Source of the DNA: Anastatus disparis
Taxonomy: Eukaryota; Arthropoda; Insecta; Hymenoptera; Eupelmidae
Direction of reading: 5' to 3'
NCBI GenBank assembly: GCA_017163975.1
Contig: JAFFSR010000227.1
Span: forward strand, 6,438,501-6,502,500
DNA: 64,000 nucleotides
Made by a program: the position numbers and the translations under genes. Below the pieces are notes generated by a model, which searched no databases, was not told the origin of the DNA, and saw nothing but the letters and a program-made list of their open reading frames with translations. Below are positions 11,717-22,310 of this stretch, in pieces. How positions within the stretch are numbered: position 1 is the stretch's first letter; every line of letters starts with the position of its first letter.

Positions 11717-13339
11717 ATGTCGGATGATACAAAGAAGGACCCCGCGACTAGCGCCATAATGGCGTCGCAACTTATAACTGATGGCGCTTCGACGTCTAAA
11801 CGCAAAAGAACGCAGCAATCGCAACAAACTGATTCACATGAGTTAATTTACCCATCATTATCGAAAGTCTTTAAAGAAACTACTCCGTTCACTAAAGCAA
11901 TAGATCTGCAATTTAAGTCAGCTATAAAAGAATACGGCACGCGTAGACAAAGTAAAATTCAGCCTAACCTGAATGCAAGTAAGTCGCGCAACGTAGAGAA
12001 AAATACAACCAACGCACTAAGCCAAAATGGCGGCGAAAATGCTCAATGCGATGATGATGGCATGTCTGTTATGTCTGACTTCAGTCATAATGAAGAGAAG
12101 AACATTTTTCCTTCTCTAAATTTTATAAATGAAACAAATAACTCCTGGCAGTTTCCGAAAAGATTTAACAAAGTGTCTAAGGTTAACACAACGAAAGAAG
12201 GACATAACGTCAATTTAAGCAATGCGTATCATATGTTAGAAAAAGATGGAGAACAGAGCTTAGCTGATGCCTCTAGTACAGAGCGCGCTAATGCAAATTT
12301 CTCTACTAACACCAACAAGAACGTCAAGCCTCCACCTATCTACTGCAGTCATGACTCAGCTAAATCACTAATCAACGCATTACACCAAGTTATAGACAAA
12401 AAATCATTTATTTTACGGGATCTATCCGACAAAGATCAAACTATTATTGCACACAACATCGATACTTTTAATAAAATCAAGGAGCACCTCAAAAAAATTG
12501 GGGTACCTTATTTTACTTTCACCCCAAAAAATGAAAGAAATAAATTACTTGTCCTTAAAGGAATAAATGACATCTTTACTCCGAGCGAAGTTGAAGAAGA
12601 GCTCAAAAGCCTAAACATCTCTGACGTAACAATTAAAAAAATCGAAAAACTAAAGGTCAACAAAAATAGCACACAAAAATCACATCTGCTTGTACAACTG
12701 GATAACAACAGTATTCGAAAGAACCTCACCAACATCAAAAGTATTCTTAACCTCAAAATCAAATGGGAGATTTTTAGAAAAAAATCTGTTTATCAATGTC
12801 ATCTTTGTCAACGAGTGGGACACTCTAGTGTAAACTGCAATCTTGGATTTAGATGTGTGAAATGTAATTCTAAACATGAAATTGGTAAATGCGAACGGAA
12901 AATTGATGAAAAAACCCCTCCCATCTGCGTAAATTGCGAACAAGAGGGACATACAGCAAACTACAGAGGCTGTCCATATCTAAAATTTGCGCAAGTGATA
13001 AGCCAAGAATATAAAACCACATCAACTAAACCTAAAACAACACAAATAAAAGCTATCAATGACCAACCTCAAAATTCTTACGCCTACATGGCCGCAAGAG
13101 TTACTCAACAGCCAACAACTCTACAAAACCAACCAAGAACTTCACTTAATACGACCAGAGATGGCGCCTCTCTTCAAGCCACGTTGATTGCTTCAGTTGA
13201 AAATCTCCTAGACTCCTTCAAAAAGGATCTGATAGATACTATGACAACGCAAAATTACACAATTCAAAATCAGATACACGAACAGAATCGTAAGATTAAC
13301 TTCATTTTTACTAAACTCAATCTAAAATGGACAGATTAA
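11717..13339 (+). CDS. Jockey-type ORF1 (Gag-like nucleic-acid-binding protein)
   Basis: 540 aa, intact. It would bind element RNA and act as chaperone and packaging protein. The N-terminal half is polar and probably disordered. At about residues 254-320 lies a segment typical of the PRE_C2HC domain found before the knuckles (GVPYFTFTPKNERNKLLVLK). Three zinc knuckles follow at about residues 361-419: CHLCQRVGHSSVNC (C-x2-C-x4-H-x4-C), CVKCNSKHEIGKC (C-x2-C-x3-H-x4-C) and CVNCEQEGHTANYRGC (C-x2-C-x4-H-x6-C). The C-terminus has a possible amphipathic helix. The start is taken at ATG 11717 (MSDDTKKD); an in-frame ATG at 11624 would add 31 unlikely residues. The stop overlaps the ORF2 start. Confidence 0.92.
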   Translation: MSDDTKKDPATSAIMASQLITDGASTSKRKRTQQSQQTDSHELIYPSLSKVFKETTPFTKAIDLQFKSAIKEYGTRRQSKIQPNLNASKSRNVEKNTTNALSQNGGENAQCDDDGMSVMSDFSHNEEKNIFPSLNFINETNNSWQFPKRFNKVSKVNTTKEGHNVNLSNAYHMLEKDGEQSLADASSTERANANFSTNTNKNVKPPPIYCSHDSAKSLINALHQVIDKKSFILRDLSDKDQTIIAHNIDTFNKIKEHLKKIGVPYFTFTPKNERNKLLVLKGINDIFTPSEVEEELKSLNISDVTIKKIEKLKVNKNSTQKSHLLVQLDNNSIRKNLTNIKSILNLKIKWEIFRKKSVYQCHLCQRVGHSSVNCNLGFRCVKCNSKHEIGKCERKIDEKTPPICVNCEQEGHTANYRGCPYLKFAQVISQEYKTTSTKPKTTQIKAINDQPQNSYAYMAARVTQQPTTLQNQPRTSLNTTRDGASLQATLIASVENLLDSFKKDLIDTMTTQNYTIQNQIHEQNRKINFIFTKLNLKWTD

Positions 13340-13419
13340 TTAACAATTTTCAAATTATATCAATTAACGTTAATTCTATAATTTCAAATTCAAAAAGATA
13401 CACTAATATCGACATGTAA
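13327..13419 (+). pseudogene. ORF2 stub: first 30 codons of the Jockey-type endonuclease-RT
   Basis: An ATG at 13327 overlaps the last 13 bases of ORF1 in another frame, the usual ORF1/ORF2 arrangement in these elements. The peptide begins MDRLINNF and continues QIISINVNSIISNSKRY. That matches the opening of the APE-type endonuclease (a hydrophobic strand, then N-x-N-S). Right after DM comes TAA and sequence that looks like 3' UTR. The rest of the endonuclease and the whole reverse transcriptase are missing, so no active enzyme is encoded. Confidence 0.75.
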
Positions 13420-13833
13420 GGCTACCATGCCTATGTATTATACCAACAAAAACATTGTAAATAGCTTGTATATAGTTTAAATCATTTATGTAAGCATTCA
13501 TCGAAGAGTGCATTTTTATTTTACAATAATTAAGTCAACGAAACTCTGGTTTTTCTGATATTTTCCAGATAATTTAACACAATGTAATCAGCGAATATTA
13601 TAGTCTGTGCTCAGACTCACCTACACGTAATTCAATTATCTAAACAATTGTTATAACCACCGTTATATTCTAGTCTAAGAGATCTGTAAATATCAGGCAA
13701 TACGACTACTAACATACCTTGTATCACATTACCTAATTACAACTTTTTGGTTGTTTTATTTGTAAAACATATGTACGCATTTATATTCTGTCAATAAATA
13801 AAACAATTTAAAAAAAAAAAAAAAAAAAAAAAA
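13420..13833 (+). other. 3' UTR and poly(A) tail of the Jockey-type element
   Basis: About 390 bp of non-coding sequence, then AATAAA at 13793-13798 and 24 A at 13810-13833. The deletion joint with ORF2 is probably near 13411-13420. The tail abuts the target duplication. Confidence 0.8.
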
Positions 13834-13848
13834 GTAGAGCGATGGATT
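13834..13848 (+). repeat. Target-site duplication, right copy (15 bp)
   Basis: GTAGAGCGATGGATT, identical to 11499-11513. Confidence 0.95.
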
Positions 13849-14013
13849 CGTAATCTCGAGGGCTCGAGTTCGAATCCCGCTCTCGGCGACTAGTTGATAC
13901 AAGCACCACTGTACGTTACATGTGCTTTTTTTACAAATACACTGACAAACCTTCGTCGCTAATGAACATTGTAAAGATGGCATAAATACAGTGACGTTAA
14001 ATAATAAAAAAAA
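13834..14013 (+). mobile_element. tRNA-derived SINE copy 2, 3' piece
   Basis: It resumes the SINE after the insertion: anticodon-arm remnant, B-box-like GTTCGAATCCC, body with ACAAGCACCACTGTACGTTA, 3' stem (CGTCGCTAATG...), then TTAAATAATAAAA tail. Joined with 11477-11498 it makes one complete SINE. Confidence 0.92.
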
Positions 14014-15208
14014 TTAATTTCTTAATACGCGAATATGTTGTTTTTTTATTTCAATTTTTTGAAAAAAGAAAATTAAGTAAGATATGTTTTTTATAATAAA
14101 ACTAAATGCATAAATACGTTATCATGATTTTTTTTATCAAGTGATAAGTTTAAAATTTTAATCAACGTCTCTTAATATTAATCAGATAATATTTAATGTC
14201 TAATATAATTATTGCACTTATAACTACTATTTTTAATTTTATAGTCTTATAAAAACATTGAAAACTATTTTCTCAAAACATTCAAATTTAATAAAATTGT
14301 TAATGTTAATTAATGCTCTAAATATTTAAAAAATTATAAATAATTTTAATTTATCGTAAATGTAACTTTTTAAAAGGCACTATTTAGGATTGTAAATTTA
14401 TAAACATAAATTAAATATGCCAAAAAAAAATTTTATAAATTTCTATGAAAATAGTATTAACCTCATCAGCTAAAAAACACGAAAATTAAATCAAAAGCAA
14501 AAATCAAATTTTTCATCTCTAAATATTTAAAATAAATTAAATTAAAAATTCTCGTATTCAATATTTCATAAAAGCATGTAAACTGTCCTTTACATTTTAT
14601 TTCTCTCTTCATTTTTTTTTTATTTTGGCACTAAATTAAATTTATCCTTATTCAGAATAAATTTTAATATAGCACTCGAGGCTTTAACGTATTAAAAGGA
14701 CTTAGCGCTGTATTTTCATCCTTCTCTCTCTTTTTTTTTAACAAATTAAAAATGAACGAAATATAAATGTATATTAAAAAGTCGTCTCCAAATATTAATT
14801 TTTCCCTTTTTGACTCTTCGCCATACGCTAAATTATAGTTTCTTAATCAAATGTTTACGCGCGTCTTTGATATATTTTCTTTTATCTTAAGTTTAAAGTA
14901 GTTTACAAAAAACGTCAAAATGGAATCTTAAGCTCTAACAATATTATACAAGTACAACTAGTTCTTTCGCGAAAGAAAGAAGAATTAAAAAGAGAAAAGC
15001 ATCAAAAAAGTTTTTTTCAAAAAAAGAGTCAAAGCGAAAAAAAGAGATTTAATTAGTGTACGAGAAAAAGAAAAAAAATTTCCAAAAAAAAAATAAAATA
15101 AAAGAATACCATACGTACATAAAAGTTACGAAAAAAAAGTAGAGAAGAAAAAAGCTCGGTAAGATAAAGGTATATACGAAATATAAAGATGTATAGGTAT
15201 ACTCTTAC

Positions 15209-15397
15209 CCCGTAGTTTCCAAGAATGATGTTTCCTTTGAGCTGGTTGTTGCGTAAATTGACTTTGTACAAGCTGTTGTGCAAATTACTCTTTTCCTCGG
15301 AAGCAGCAGTAGCAGTAGTATTAGTACTGCAACTACTACTGCTGGCTTTGGCAGTAGCTTCGCTGTTACCAGTAGCAGCCCTTCCGGAAAGGATATC
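15209..15397 (-). CDS. Phlpp: Phlpp exon 7 of window: LRR with Ser/Thr/Ala-rich insert
   Basis: 189 nt, residues 364-426, phase 0 at both ends. The donor is ACGGG|GTAAGA. The first two thirds code a low-complexity Ala/Ser/Thr/Asn segment (about residues 368-400). The last third returns to LRR pattern with LYKVNLRNNQLKGNIIL. The acceptor is uncertain: TTTCAAG|GATATC at 15397 is used here. An in-frame alternative 15 nt upstream (AAAAG|ATTTGT, exon end 15412) would add ICTFK. The simple-sequence part looks like a surface loop between repeats. Confidence 0.85.
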
Positions 15398-15617
15398 CTT
15401 GAAAGTACAAATCTTTTAGTTTATACTAAATAAAAACAACAATGACAACAAGGAAAATAGAAGAAGAAAAATTAAGTAAATAAACGAAGGGTTGATATGA
15501 AAGAAAAAGGTTACAAATTCATCAGTTGGTTGATCCGTTGAAATGAAAGAAAAAAAAACGAAATAAAGAAAATACAGAAGAAAATGAAGAAATGAAATTT
15601 CTCTACATTATACTCAC
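15398..15617 (-). other. Phlpp intron 6 (220 bp)
   Basis: Short A-rich intron (T-rich on the sense strand) with a GTGAGT donor. The acceptor is ambiguous (15398 or 15 nt upstream). Confidence 0.82.
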
Positions 15618-15768
15618 AGTGAGTGCAAGTGCGCGCATCTCGAGAAGAAAAGCCGGCAGGATTTCGATCAAGTTTCCTGCCAATGAGATGTGCTGTAATT
15701 GGTGTAGCTCCTTAATTTCGTCTGGTAGTTCCTTGATGTCATTTCGATCGAGTATTAACTCCTTCAAA
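15618..15768 (-). CDS. Phlpp: Phlpp exon 6 of window: LRRs
   Basis: 151 nt, Ser313 (split) to residue 363, ending in phase 0. The acceptor is ACTTTTAG and the donor CACT|GTGAGT. Repeats are LKELILDRNDIKELP and LQHISLAGNLIEILP, followed by the start of another at MRALALT. The exon follows the second very large intron of the gene. Confidence 0.92.
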
Positions 15769-18700
15769 CTAAAAGTAAATAGAACAAAAAAAAAACAAAA
15801 TAAGAGACGATAGCGAGCGATTAAAAAAAGTCTTGTATTGGAAAGGGAGAGAGATTTTTCTTTCGATTTTTCATTTGAGAAGTAAATGCTTAGTCAGTGA
15901 AAGACATTTTACAATTGTAAATATAGGACAGTTTAATTTTTGTTTTTTACTTTCTGGCCGAATAATTTTAATGTTTCTTTTTTAATTAATTTTAATTTTT
16001 CTTCTGTAATTAAATTTGTAAAATAATTATTTTGTACATTTATGTTGAAATGTAATAATTAAATTATTTACTTTCCACTGCTCACTGATGAGTATATTAA
16101 AACGCAAAAGCATATTTCGCAAAAATTTAACTTGCTAAAATTGTAAAGCTTTAACTTTCTTTAAGATTCTTATAGATCAAATACCTTATTATTAACAGTA
16201 TTTTTATTTTATATTGAATTTTTATGCATTTATATAAGATTATTTTTTTTATAATCATTAAATAAATTTAGAATTAAAAAAATTGATCTATAATCACTAA
16301 AGGAGAGAATTTTCTATAAAATGTAGAATAAAATGTTACATAAAAATTACAGCAATTCTTTTCTTATAATTATTAAGATGACATCTAATAAAATTTATAG
16401 AGAAATGATGTAAAAATTACAACCATTACGGTACAAATTATTCAACAAATTTTAAATTTTCCATGTATTCAATAGTATCTAAAGACACGTATTTCTAAAA
16501 TATTCTAAAAATATACGTCATCCCACAGTCGTAATGACGATGAGCGTAAAATTCTTATAGAAAAATTCTAAATTAAACTTCACATTTAATTCTACATTAA
16601 AAACGTTAATGCGTTTGCGGATAAAAAAATGAAATATTTGAAAATAAAAGTCCATAATTATTACATTTCGTACAACCATCTAAATTGTTAATTAACCTTC
16701 GCATTTAAAAGTATTAAAAATTTTAAATCCAAAAGAAATTAATTCTCTAATGTTTTTTTTTTCTCCTTCTTTCTTTCCTTTTTTATTATACCGCTATAAG
16801 CTATAAGCATCGCAAGAGTTGAAGCTCTTGAAAATTTCAAGAATAATTAGTAAAAAAGGGTAAAGTAGCATAATCTACAAGACTGGAAAGAGAGAGAGAA
16901 AAAAAAAGGAGAAATATATACACTGGGTCCCCCGTAACTGTTCACGCTTGTAGTCACAAACTCTAGTCTCGTAGAAAAAGCCAGAAAGGTCTTTTATTTT
17001 CGAGAAAAGAAAAACCAAAATAGTAAAAAATCGTAACTCAGCTTTAAAGCTAACAAAAACGCAGTTGCACGTGTGTATATGTTTAAACGTCCAATTTGAA
17101 TAATCTGAAGGTATAATTAAAATTGTTATTATTTTTCTAAGCTTATAAAACTTTTCTATTTGAATAATTAAAAAATGAGAATTTATCAAGATTACACATG
17201 GTATTGAGTACACCCTTATTTATATTGTCACGATTAACCTAAAATTCAAGTGTCATCTTAAATTATTTCGAAAGAAGACTAATTTCTTATTAATACAATT
17301 TAATTAAAAATCAACAATAGTTTTTTTACATTAATTAAGAATATACAGTTTCAAGCTAAATAAGAGATAAGATTTTTTTAAAGTAAAATAAAAATGGCAA
17401 CGAACTAAAGGAGGGTCGATGTTTAACTTATGCATTATTTAAATAAGTGAAAAATTACTCTTAATTTGAGTAATCTATCTTATGGATAATTAAAACGTAT
17501 AAATTAAGGACAAACTAACGGTCACAATGTCAATTTTTTATGCGATCACTGATAATTAGTTAATTAATTTAAATGTTAAACAATATTTAAATTTTTGATT
17601 AATTTCGTCTTGCATTACGTAAATAGAGGCCATTGATCATTGTGAAAATTGTTAAAATTTCAACCCAGGGCAATGAGTTTTAAGTTTTAAATTCCTTTTA
17701 TGCAAAATTAAACGTGAAAGTATTGAGATTTAATTTAAGAATAGGAAATTATGAAAGATTAGTCGAACGGAGTTACAAAATTTAATGAAAAGGCAAAAAA
17801 GAAGGAGGTTCTAGTATCACAATATTTTTTATATTTGATTTTTTAAGAGCCTTTTATATTTTACGATATTAAAAAAAGTTATTATATGTTTGGAAAAGAA
17901 CTAATAATTTAAAATACGCTACAGCAATTAATACGTTACTTATGCTATAATAAACCACGAATTACTAAATCATCAATTTTTGTCAATCAAATTTTTCATA
18001 ACAATGTATACAGTGCGCACATTGTTAAATTATATTTAACAAAGAGATTATAAAAATCTTAACATTAAAAATCCGTACATCTCTGAGCTTCGTAACATTA
18101 CTCACGTAATTAATTTTACATAGTATCAAACATAAAGTTCATAATGAACAATATACATCGCGCTTAATTATTACATTTGTTACATTTAGAGTAATTAAAA
18201 AAGGAAAAATGAGAAAAAACCATCTTTTAACGAAGTATTAACACGCGGTTACGCTAACGAAATTCTGGTAATTAATGCTATTGTAATAAGTTAATTTGTT
18301 ACTCGAACAAATTATCGTTACGCGGGCGCTTGTCTTCTGATATTTAATATTTGAATACGTAATACCCGCGCTTTGCCAATAGAACATATTTATTTTGCAC
18401 AGCTGACACTTTCGTTTTTTTTTTAACGAATTATGCGATTATGTAATGTTTCTTTATTTATATTTTTCATAATTATTATATTGTTCGAATCATATGAGCA
18501 ATGGTTTTTTTTGTTGGTTCTAGTTTAAGTAGTAACAGACGGACACTATCGTCCTGGCATTAGCAAACGTGTTTATATCACTAACGGTTACTTTTGTACG
18601 TGTAATTTAAAATTCTACGAATAAAATTGTAAAATTACTAAATTAATTAATATATTTCGCTCAAAATAACAGGTTCTCCGCGGATGCAACCCAAGAGAAA

Positions 18701-21700
18701 TGAAAATTATAGCGAGCGTTTGATAAATTATTAAACTGAATTAAATGTAAAAAGTTGTACGGTTCTGTTCTTACGCGATCCTTGTAATAACGTAAAATGC
18801 TGGTTAATAAATTTAAAATTAAGCCTTTCAAAGTATAAACAGTATTTTATATAGTCACGTGATCCCGGTCATTCACTCTTTTTTTTCTCTCCATCTGTCG
18901 TTTATTAGAGTAGTTACCACGTTATTATGAAGATACTTTAAACTTTGAGGAATAAAACGTTATAATAAAATGTATTTAAAGCACTTTTTAACAAATAAAA
19001 TATCGAATTATTTACTATATCAGAAAATAAAAGTTGTTATAATTGTACTTTTAGAGTTTTTCAGCACGATCCAAGGCACAAAATCGACAGCCGGATCAAA
19101 AAGACATATGTCACATCTTGTATTTCGCACTTTTCAAAAAGAAAAAAAAAGAAGATCCCGGCACACTTAAAACTCTCTTGTTCAGCAAATTTGAGCCACA
19201 TACAGATACAACTTGTTCATCCTCGCTTGTTTCCCTTCATCACTAATAAAAGTTAAAAATAAAGAGCTCAGAAGAAAGACCGAAAGAAGTAAACCTTAAA
19301 ACGTACTTTTAAAACACGAAATCCTTAGGTTCACACGTCACTTCGTACAGGAAGCAACATAAAAACTGAAAAAAAAAGAAAAGAAGCAAGCAGAAGTAAA
19401 CGAAAAAGAGAAACTTTAGAAAAAAAAAATAAAGTCTTTTTAAACTTCAACAATCGGACAATACTCGAGAATGGACGATGCCTGACTACTATACGCTACG
19501 CTCTCTTGCCTTGGTAAAGGCAAAAAAAAAAAAAAAAGGAAAAGGAAAGAAAAGAGAAAAAAAAAAGAAAGGAGAGCGCATTTACAGTATGTTTCTTGAG
19601 GGCAGGAGAGCGAAGAATAAAGAATGAAAAAAAAAAGATAGGAAAGAGGAAAGAAAGGAAGATCAAGGAGGTGGGGCATTACGTACACCTTTTACTATAT
19701 AAAGGGATACATTGACTTAAGCTAATTTGATGTAATAGAACGAACTGAAAAAAATTCAAGAAAAATAATTACTAATGTTTAAAGAGAGTCGGAGATAGGA
19801 AGAGAAGATTAGAGTTTAAAGCAAAGGCGTGTTTCGCTTAACTGGTCTTTTCCCTTATTTGACTCTAAATATTTCTATATAGTGTAATTTAAACTATTGA
19901 CAAGCCAAAGTTGTATGCCAAGCAAATACCATGTTTATTGAGACTGACTTTAGGTGTTTGGCTAGAAAATCCTGTGTAACGTCACATTGTAAATTCAATT
20001 CTTAAGCAAAGATACAGTTGTTCGATATACTTGTATACAAAGTCGAACTATTTTAGATGGAGAAGTTCGGTTATTTTTTTTTTCCATTTTCTGATTTTTT
20101 TTATGGTTTATGCATTGGTTTTTTTCGGTACTGCATTTTTCAAACGTTTGATTTTTTTTCCGAGTTTTATGTATGTATGCAACTTGATGTGTTTGCTTTT
20201 TTCTCTTTGGAGATCGATATTTGGTTTTTACATTTTTATGAGTATTTAAATTTTTTTTTGCGCCGGACAAACGCTTGTATTTATGCAAAAATTTTATTGC
20301 TGAAACTTTCGCGCGGTATTGTATCAGTGGATTTTTTTTTTTTTTTTTTATGAGTTTAAGCTAAATGGACTTAATAAAGTTGTTTAAAAAAGATGATAAA
20401 ATAAAATTATGATTCGAATTTTTGTAAAGGAATTTCTTTTGATAAATACATTTTCATTAAAGTTTTCAAAATGATAAGGATTCTTTTTCATAGTAAAATC
20501 TGCAGAGAAAAAAATGTATATTTTTTTATTAAAGTACTGAATTATTGAAAAAAATGAATTGCCCCTTTATACGTTTTATTAAACTTTTTATTTTCAGTTT
20601 ACCTCCATTTATTTAATACATTCAACTTCTTATTTGATTAAAAAAAAGGAAAAAGTCAATGGAAAAATTTTAAAAATAAAATTAGTGATTCTCTTTAATT
20701 CATTTGATTGTACCTCATTAGCCATTTAACGTCTCATTAACTTCTCTATTTACACCAATCGCTATTCACATTTTCAGCCATTGACTTTTTAATTCTAAAC
20801 TTCTTTAACTTTTTCGTAAAAAAGAAAAAATATTCTTTTGCCAAAAAAAAAATAATAAAATTTTCAACATAAACTAAAAAATCTTCAAAATAAAAAAGGA
20901 ATATTTCCTTCTAAGATTATATGAGTCACCTTAAAAGGAAGTGAGATCCGAAGGGCAGATCACAAAGTCTAACTTATTCACTTCTTTTTCCTTCTTTCCT
21001 TTTTTTTCCTTCTTTTTCTTTTTTATTCATTTATAGGCCTCCCCCACTCACACACATACGTATACTTGTTCACGCGCTCAGCGTTGCGTACCGAGCGTAG
21101 TTCCTCTTCTTTAGCTCGTGCACGCGCGCATACCCCGTAAGAAATCAAGAAAACATTTACGTTTCTTTATACGAGTATAACTATATACACGTTACTTTTA
21201 CAAAACTTGCGTAATTCGTATATGAGCCTATGGATAACTACATAGGAACTATCTATTCCTTTGTGCTCATAAATGACTTTCCTTCTTGCTGTTGCAAAAA
21301 TAGAAGGAAAAAAATGAAATTTATAGAGAATCTTTCGGGATTCTCCATTATTTTTTAGGTGTTTGAAGCTTTTGTTTTCTTGTTGTAGTGTACGTAAGAG
21401 GAATGATGAGTTACTTTTGTATACCCGGTATAGTAAGAATTTTTTTTCGTTCTTTTTTCTTTTTATTTTTGATCGACGTTTTGTATATAGTTTGAATAGA
21501 GTATAAGAGGATTTATGATGTATGGGTTTATTTTAAGAAAGAAAAGAGATTTTTGTTTCGGAAGTACTTTATGATTTAGATCTTATTTTCGTAAGTAGAT
21601 TCAGGAAATGATAAATTATCTTGACTTTTCCATTCTTAATAAGAATATTATTTATCGGAGTAATTTAATATGAAAATTGTCAAAAATTGTATGAATAGGC

Positions 21701-22119
21701 TGAGATGTTTGAGCATCAGAAATATTTCAAATTATAAATTTGTTTGATTAAAAATATAAGTTATTTGCTTTATTAAAAATAAATCAGATTCAACGTTTTT
21801 TTTTTTCATCAATCTTATGAAAATTACGAGTATCTATACGTTATATTTTAAATTTAACGAGTTAAAAAGACTGACCTTAATTTACATCAATTTACACTAA
21901 TTGCTTTCATTAAAAATATTATGATACGTTTTAAATTGTATACTAAATCATTTATTATAATTATGCGTTTTATAAAAAATATTAAAATATCATAATTACG
22001 TATGACATTTGAAAAAAATATTTTTAAATTTTAGGAAAAAAAATTTTTTAACTTTTAGCTGCAAAGAATGCGTTATAAACGCTTTTACTTATCCCAAAAA
22101 TACACTACACATAATTTGT

Positions 22120-22310
22120 TTTATTTAACGTCGCTGCATTTATGCTATCATTAGGATACTAATTAGCGACGAAGGTTTGTCAGTGTGTTTGTGAACAAAG
22201 CATATGTATTCAGTGATGCTGGTATCGCTCGAGCGTTGTGAGCAGGATTCGAACTCGGGTCCTTGAGACTATGAATCCATCGTTCTACTGACTGAGCCAC
22301 TGACGACCTC
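22120..22310 (-). mobile_element. tRNA-derived SINE copy 3
   Basis: Complete, minus orientation. A- and B-box-like sites are recognisable but more diverged than in other copies (the anticodon region is altered to CATAGTC). The 3' stem CGTCGCTAATTAG and the TTAAATAAA tail are kept. Confidence 0.9.

Larger units (their letters stand above)
11514..13833 (+). mobile_element. HAL1-like Jockey-type non-LTR retroelement (intact ORF1, ORF2 deleted)
   Basis: A 2320-bp insertion flanked by 15-bp duplications and ending in 24 A, antisense to Phlpp. Layout: 5' leader 11514-11716, ORF1 11717-13339, a 30-codon stub of ORF2 13327-13419, 3' UTR with AATAAA, poly(A). ORF1 is of the Jockey/X-element kind with zinc knuckles. 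An autonomous relative would carry an endonuclease-reverse transcriptase ORF2 of several kilobases, and nearly all of that is absent. The duplications and tail show that this shortened form, or a form shortened after insertion, is one element. It could move only with enzymes supplied by another element. The open ORF1 and exact duplications suggest that it is young. Confidence 0.9.
10892..15208 (-). other. Phlpp intron 7 with nested LINE-in-SINE insertion
   Basis: 4.3 kb intron. It contains a (TA) microsatellite (10964-11005) and a tRNA-derived SINE split by a Jockey-type element (11477-14013). The remaining 14014-15208 is plain AT-rich DNA. Confidence 0.88.

Noticed and set aside
12508..12952. 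Two minus-strand frames of 84 and 90 codons
   Set aside because: Antisense shadows of the Jockey-type ORF1.
15225..15419. 64-codon plus-strand frame rich in Ala/Val/Leu
   Set aside because: Shadow of Phlpp exon 15397-15209, whose Ser/Thr/Ala repeats give an open antisense frame.
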